Assembly: GCF_028372415.1 (NCBI RefSeq)
Contig: NC_092873.1
Coordinates: 348,959,390 to 349,023,389, forward strand
Length of the DNA stretch: 64,000 nt
From: Notamacropus eugenii
Lineage: Eukaryota > Chordata > Mammalia > Diprotodontia > Macropodidae
Direction: 5' to 3'
Below are positions 59,674-64,000 of this stretch, in pieces (the first letter of the stretch is position 1; each line of letters starts with the position of its first letter). Below the pieces are notes generated by a model that was given only the letters and a program-made list of their open reading frames with translations, did no database searches and was not told the origin of the DNA. The translations under genes were made by a program, and so were the position numbers.

Positions 59674-59914
59674 GTCTGGAACCTGGGAGTGAAAAAGAGG
59701 GTGAAGTCCAGCAATGAGACATTACCAGGGAAAGAAGCTACTGTATATCATGATAACTCTTTGCCATTCTAAAAAGATTAAAGCACTTTGTCCAAATTAT
59801 CACTCATCTCAAAGAGAAAGTACAAAAGTTGTCTCCCCATTTTAAAAAAGAAAGGATCTAAGATATGTAGCAATGGTCCAAGATCCCACATAACACCATT
59901 GTTTCACTGGGAAC

Positions 59915-60145
59915 AATGGACAACATTTATGTAATTCTTTAAGGTTTGTAATTACACCTACATATCCCACAACAATACTGTGAGGTAGATACTATTATCA
60001 TCCCCATTTTATGGATGACAAAACTGAGACTCAGAGAAGCAAGTAACTTGTCCAGGGTCACACATGTAGCATATATCTGAAGCAGTATCAAACTCAGACT
60101 ACCCTGATTCCAAGTCCAGTATTCCATCTACTGCCGAGGACTTCT
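59915..60145. repeat. MIR3-like SINE
   Basis: 'ttaaggtttgtaattacac', 'ccattttatggatgacaaa' and 'acttgtccagggtcacac' are in order. Lies in the CCDC103 5' intron. Confidence 0.55.
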
Positions 60146-61017
60146 AAGTTCATATTCCCATCTAGACTTGCTTCTTGACTAAAGACTAAATTGGCACATG
60201 TACTGTTAGTCTCTTTATTGAAAAGGTGGTTTAAAAAGCCATTTGAAATTGGGAGGCACCTTAGAATTCAGACTTTAGAGAACTTCCTAAGAACTCGCTT
60301 GGAGTGAATGAAGGACATATGGTCACGCAGTCACACAGCAGATGTGACTATAGCTCCTTTTGAGCCTAGGATAAATTTCAAGTCCTGTACATCCAAGACA
60401 GATGTAGTGTTGGGGAGGGAGTAGAACCACACAAAGGTTGCTGAATTTTCTAAGGGAGTGGATGACTCTTTCCAGCCTCTTCAATTGTAATAACTGAGCT
60501 AGAAGGAGACATAAGAGTATCTGAAAGAATTGGTTAGGATGAATGCTTCTTGACCTTGTGGTCTTGCTCTCTTCTGGAGTCGCTTGTATCACATGGTTCC
60601 AACTCAGTGGACACCTGTAGCAGCAGGGGTAGATGTGGACTAGTGAAAAACCAATGCCTAGAGACTCGTGTCTTGCACAAATTAGACATTTCATAAACAT
60701 TCCCCGAATTGAACTATGACAGAAAAATGGATGAAGGGAAATTTTTTCTTCTACTTGATTTGGATACCTTTGCAGCCAGTCCCTTCTGCCCTTTCCTTCT
60801 CAGGTCTCAATGCAAACTGGCTCCCTGCACCTCTGGGAGGATGGAGCTACCCTGAAGGCTCAAAACTGTTGTGGCCATTTGCTCTCCACAAACCCTAACA
60901 GATTAAGATCTGTAAAACCCCTCCAAAACCCATGTGGTCCAAGCCCCTCTTTGGAAGGGTGCTTCAGAGCTTATCCTGTCCAAGTCTCCCACTGGAGGAG
61001 GACCCTGAGACCCAGAG

Positions 61018-61115
61018 AACACACAGACACACAGACACACAGACACACAGACACAGACACAGACACACACAGACACACACACACAGACACAGACACACAC
61101 ACACACACAGACACA

Positions 61116-61200
<85 letters not shown>
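61018..61200. repeat. (CA)n / (CAGA) microsatellite
   Basis: About 180 bp, first with 'acagac' interruptions and then pure CA from about 61119 to 61200. Long open frames in it on both strands are artefacts. Confidence 0.97.
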
Positions 61201-61202
<2 letters not shown>

Positions 61203-61298
61203 CCCCACCCTGTAAACAGACCACGCAGAGCCCAGGCATCCTGTGCCCGACCCAATTCCAACTGCCCTGAGAACTAGTAGAGCAGAAGGCGAACCTAC

Positions 61299-61395
61299 CC
61301 TAGCTCCTGGTCAGCCGTCGCTACCCTCTAACCCCCTCAACTCAAGAAAAATCCTCATGGTTCTCCTGCCTAACAGGGGGCTCAGGCTACAGCCA
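61299..61395 (-). other. CCDC103: Candidate non-coding first exon of CCDC103
   Basis: A consensus donor on the minus strand (AGG|gtaggt, GT at 61298-61297) lies within the CpG-rich promoter, about 110 nt downstream of an X-box. The upper limit is a guess based on the X-box position. Confidence 0.35.
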
Positions 61396-61405
61396 AGCGG
61401 AAACA

Positions 61406-61418
61406 GTTGCCTAGCAAC
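61406..61418. promoter_or_regulatory. CCDC103: RFX X-box (ciliary gene promoter motif)
   Basis: GTTGCCTAGCAAC fits the X-box consensus of two half sites, GTTGC and GCAAC, with a short spacer. RFX factors use this motif to drive ciliary genes. It is placed just upstream of CCDC103 in the shared promoter. Confidence 0.8.
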
Positions 61419-61439
61419 AGTCTCACTCAAGCAGCCCAC

Positions 61440-61960
61440 GTGATCGGGCCTCTCCCCGTTCGAGCTGCCCTAGTGATGCCTGATAAAATGAAGGCCGCGC
61501 TTGCTCGCTAACGTCGCCTGGGCCGTCACGCTTTCCTGTCCGGCGCGTCGCAGGGTTCCCCCAAACCGCCCCTTCAGCCCGGAATGGCTCTATCCTACTC
61601 CGGCACCTCAGGCAGAGTAGCAGGCGGCGGAGGAAAGGGGCGTGGCCTCGACGTCGCGCGGGGTCCTTCCTAGCGAGCGTCGCAGGCGCCGGCCCATCTT
61701 CGGACGGAGAGAGCGCGGTATCGGCGTTGGGATTTAGAGCTGCAGGTGAGGAGTCGGCGGCCCCGAAGTCGGGGCGTGAACTCGATCGGATGGGGTCCGA
61801 GGCTGGCAGATGTGGAAGGGGTGGACCTTAAAAGAAAACCTCATCTTACAAAGGAGGGCACTGAGGCCTTGGGGCAGGCCCGGCCTCTGCTCGGGTCCCA
61901 CCAGAAGGGGGGATGAGGGGGCCGGGCCTGGTCGTGGTGGGGAGGGCCGGCGTGTCACTG
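61440..61960. promoter_or_regulatory. CpG island, bidirectional promoter of EFTUD2 (+) and CCDC103 (-)
   Basis: Dense CpG, GC boxes ('ggggcgtggcc' near 61637) and no repeats. EFTUD2 starts to the right and CCDC103 to the left. Confidence 0.8.
61680..61745 (+). other. EFTUD2: EFTUD2 non-coding first exon (start approximate)
   Basis: The CpG island contains a clear donor CAG|gtgagg with the exon ending at 61745. The next acceptor on this strand with a coding match is at 63751. The start is approximate. A CCATCTT motif (61694-61700; YY1 type, reverse) lies near the likely start. Confidence 0.6.
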
Positions 61961-62129
61961 ATGGGCCCGGTCGTGACCGTGGGCAAGTTTCCTAACTTCT
62001 GCGTGTCCCTTAGTGGAGTGGAAGCTCCTTGCGAGCAGGGACTTGTTCTTTGTGGTTTTTTCCTTCCTCCTTTTCTATCCCCAGCACATGGCCCTTAGGA
62101 GACACTGTGTTTGTTGAGTTCAATGAGCA

Positions 62130-62500
62130 ATAATACACATTTTGTCAGGTGCTTTAAGGTTTATACACCGCTACCTTCCCCTGTACTCCCCCATCACTCA
62201 GAAGGCCCAGGTGCTTTATCCTTAGGTGACGGATGAGGTCCTGAGAAGCTAAGTGACGTCATCGCCATCCTCATCATAGCGGACGTTGATAAAGCACGTT
62301 AAGATTTGTAAATCACTTTACGTACGTTAGCGCGTTTGTTCTTCACCGCGGTCCTCCGAGGTAGACGCTGATATTATCTCCATTTTACAGATAAGGAGAA
62401 TGAGGCTGACAGAGGCTGTGACTTACCCAGGGTCATCCACAGCTAGTAAATCTGGTGTGGATTTGAACTCAGATCTTCCCAACTGCACTGGGCCACCCAG
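62130..62500. repeat. MIR3-like SINE(s) in EFTUD2 intron 1, rich in CpG
   Basis: 62275-62500 has 'taagatttgtaaatcactt', 'ccattttacagataaggag' and 'ggatttgaactcagatctt'. 62130-62265 looks like a second, partial unit. CpGs are kept ('acgtacgttagcgcg') near the island. Confidence 0.55.
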
Positions 62501-63566
62501 CTTGTTTCACTAATAAGCGTCAGAGCAGCGAATCCAAGTCCTGTTAGAAGGGTGCTTGCTGCTGAGTAGGACCTTTAAGTTTCAATAGTTTTAAACTGTA
62601 GTAAAGCTTTTGGGATGCCCTCTACACAGTGCTGGGCCCTTAATACTAGAAGATATGTTTTATCATGCATATGTGCACCATATTTACATCCTGGCACACT
62701 TTGGAAGAAAACTTCTCAAGTCATCCTAGCTAAAAAAACAAAAACAAAAGAATAGGTCATGGTTTGGTTACCTTAACTAAAAAATAACAAAAATAGGTCA
62801 TGGTTTGGCGATTTACTATATAAGATACCTTCTGGTAATGAATATTCAATTAATCTAATCCTTGAACTGCGCTTAGTACAAGAAAATTTTCTAGCCTGTC
62901 TAGGACCTGCCTGAGCTAATGTAGTTCCGCCAGGATTGACTTGTAACACCAGTGTCACCTTATCACATTGGGGCACTGGAGTAGAAGCTTAGTAAGGGAA
63001 ACACAGGCATGTTTATGGCTTCGCTGGAAGTTGATTCAACAAATGTTTGTTTTAAATTTTTGTTATTGATATCTTTTTTTTTTTTACATTGCCTACACTT
63101 CCTTTGTTATTCACCTAACCATTCCTCCTGTCAAAGAAGAAAAAAAGTCGTTGAGTAAAATTAACCAACTAACCAACACTGACAGTATATACAATTCAAG
63201 AAGTATTTATTAAGTACTTTTCATGTGAAAGTCACTTTTCGTTTGCTGGAGAGATACAAAACATAAATGAATCCCTTCTGGTCCTCATGGAGTTTACATG
63301 TTTGAATCAAATGAGAACAAATCTTAAAGTATTTTGAAAGTGTAAAAATTCTAGAGAACCAGATTGTACACTTAAACTTCACAGGATTTATATCAAATGG
63401 GTTTATCTTAGAAAGCAGTAGATACTTGGTTGGTGTTTCTTGGAGTGGAAAGCTTGGAAGCATCTGTGGGAGAAATAGTACAAGTAGTACAAAAATATAC
63501 AGGAAGTTTTATTAATTGATCTTTAAGGAACATATAGCATAGGATTTTATTTTGCTCTGCAGCTAG

Positions 63567-63872
<306 letters not shown>

Positions 63873-63939
63873 TAAAATAAAGTTTTACCCACCCCCGCTC
63901 CCCCTTTTATTTGGAGGATATGAAATTTTGTGTCACTGA

Positions 63940-64000
63940 GAATAATAGCTGGCATTTACATATACCTTTAAGGTTAGCAAAGCACTTTATCAATATTATC
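63940..64000 (+). repeat. MIR3-like SINE, cut by the window end
   Basis: 'agctggcatttacatatac' and 'aaagcactttatcaatatt' match the start of the units at 59915 and 62275. Confidence 0.5.

Noticed and set aside
60810-61277. Open frames across the CA microsatellite
   Set aside because: They are simple-repeat artefacts in several frames and both strands.

Overview
This is nuclear DNA from a vertebrate, most likely a marsupial. Genes are split by introns, and the space between them is full of marsupial-style LINE and SINE remnants. These include L1 3' ends, L2 and L3/CR1 LINE tails, MIR-type SINEs, and tRNA-headed SINEs with an RTE-like tail. The species cannot be resolved from the sequence alone. 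The gene order KIF18B - GFAP - FAM187A/CCDC103 - EFTUD2 matches the human 17q21.31 neighbourhood, here read in the opposite orientation.

Layout. Positions 1-4447 are repeats and unassigned sequence. Any non-coding first exon and promoter of KIF18B probably lie to the left of the window. KIF18B (+, coding 4456-18279) appears complete in about 16 coding exons, with a poly(A) signal at 18497. A repeat-rich stretch of about 20 kb follows (18.5-38.6 kb). It holds L1 elements in both orientations, L2/L3 fragments, SINEs and microsatellites. Two islands stand out: a GC-rich block with a strong splice donor (about 22.9-23.56 kb) and an AT-rich block without recognised repeats (about 20.7-21.06 kb).

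GFAP (+, coding 40280-50616, nine exons) is preceded by a recognisable copy of the mammalian GFAP distal enhancer, with AP-1 and STAT3 sites at 38779-38870, and by a TATA box at 40232. Convergent to it lie FAM187A (-, single coding exon 54206-55435 plus stop) and CCDC103 (-, three coding exons between 57527 and 59682). A CpG-rich bidirectional promoter (about 61.3-61.96 kb) separates CCDC103 from EFTUD2 (+), of which only the non-coding first exon and the first coding exon (63756-63860) fall inside the window. An RFX X-box at 61406-61418 sits on the CCDC103 side.

The genes do not form one pathway. KIF18B is a mitotic kinesin, GFAP an astrocyte intermediate filament, CCDC103 a ciliary dynein-arm factor, FAM187A an Ig-like membrane protein and EFTUD2 the U5 snRNP GTPase. 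The FAM187A coding exon has its own splice acceptor just upstream of the ATG, which fits the CCDC103-FAM187A read-through known in human. I found no sign of a novel defence or mobile system. The most useful leads are regulatory sites, local tandem duplications, a decayed exon copy inside KIF18B, and the GC-rich block upstream of GFAP.
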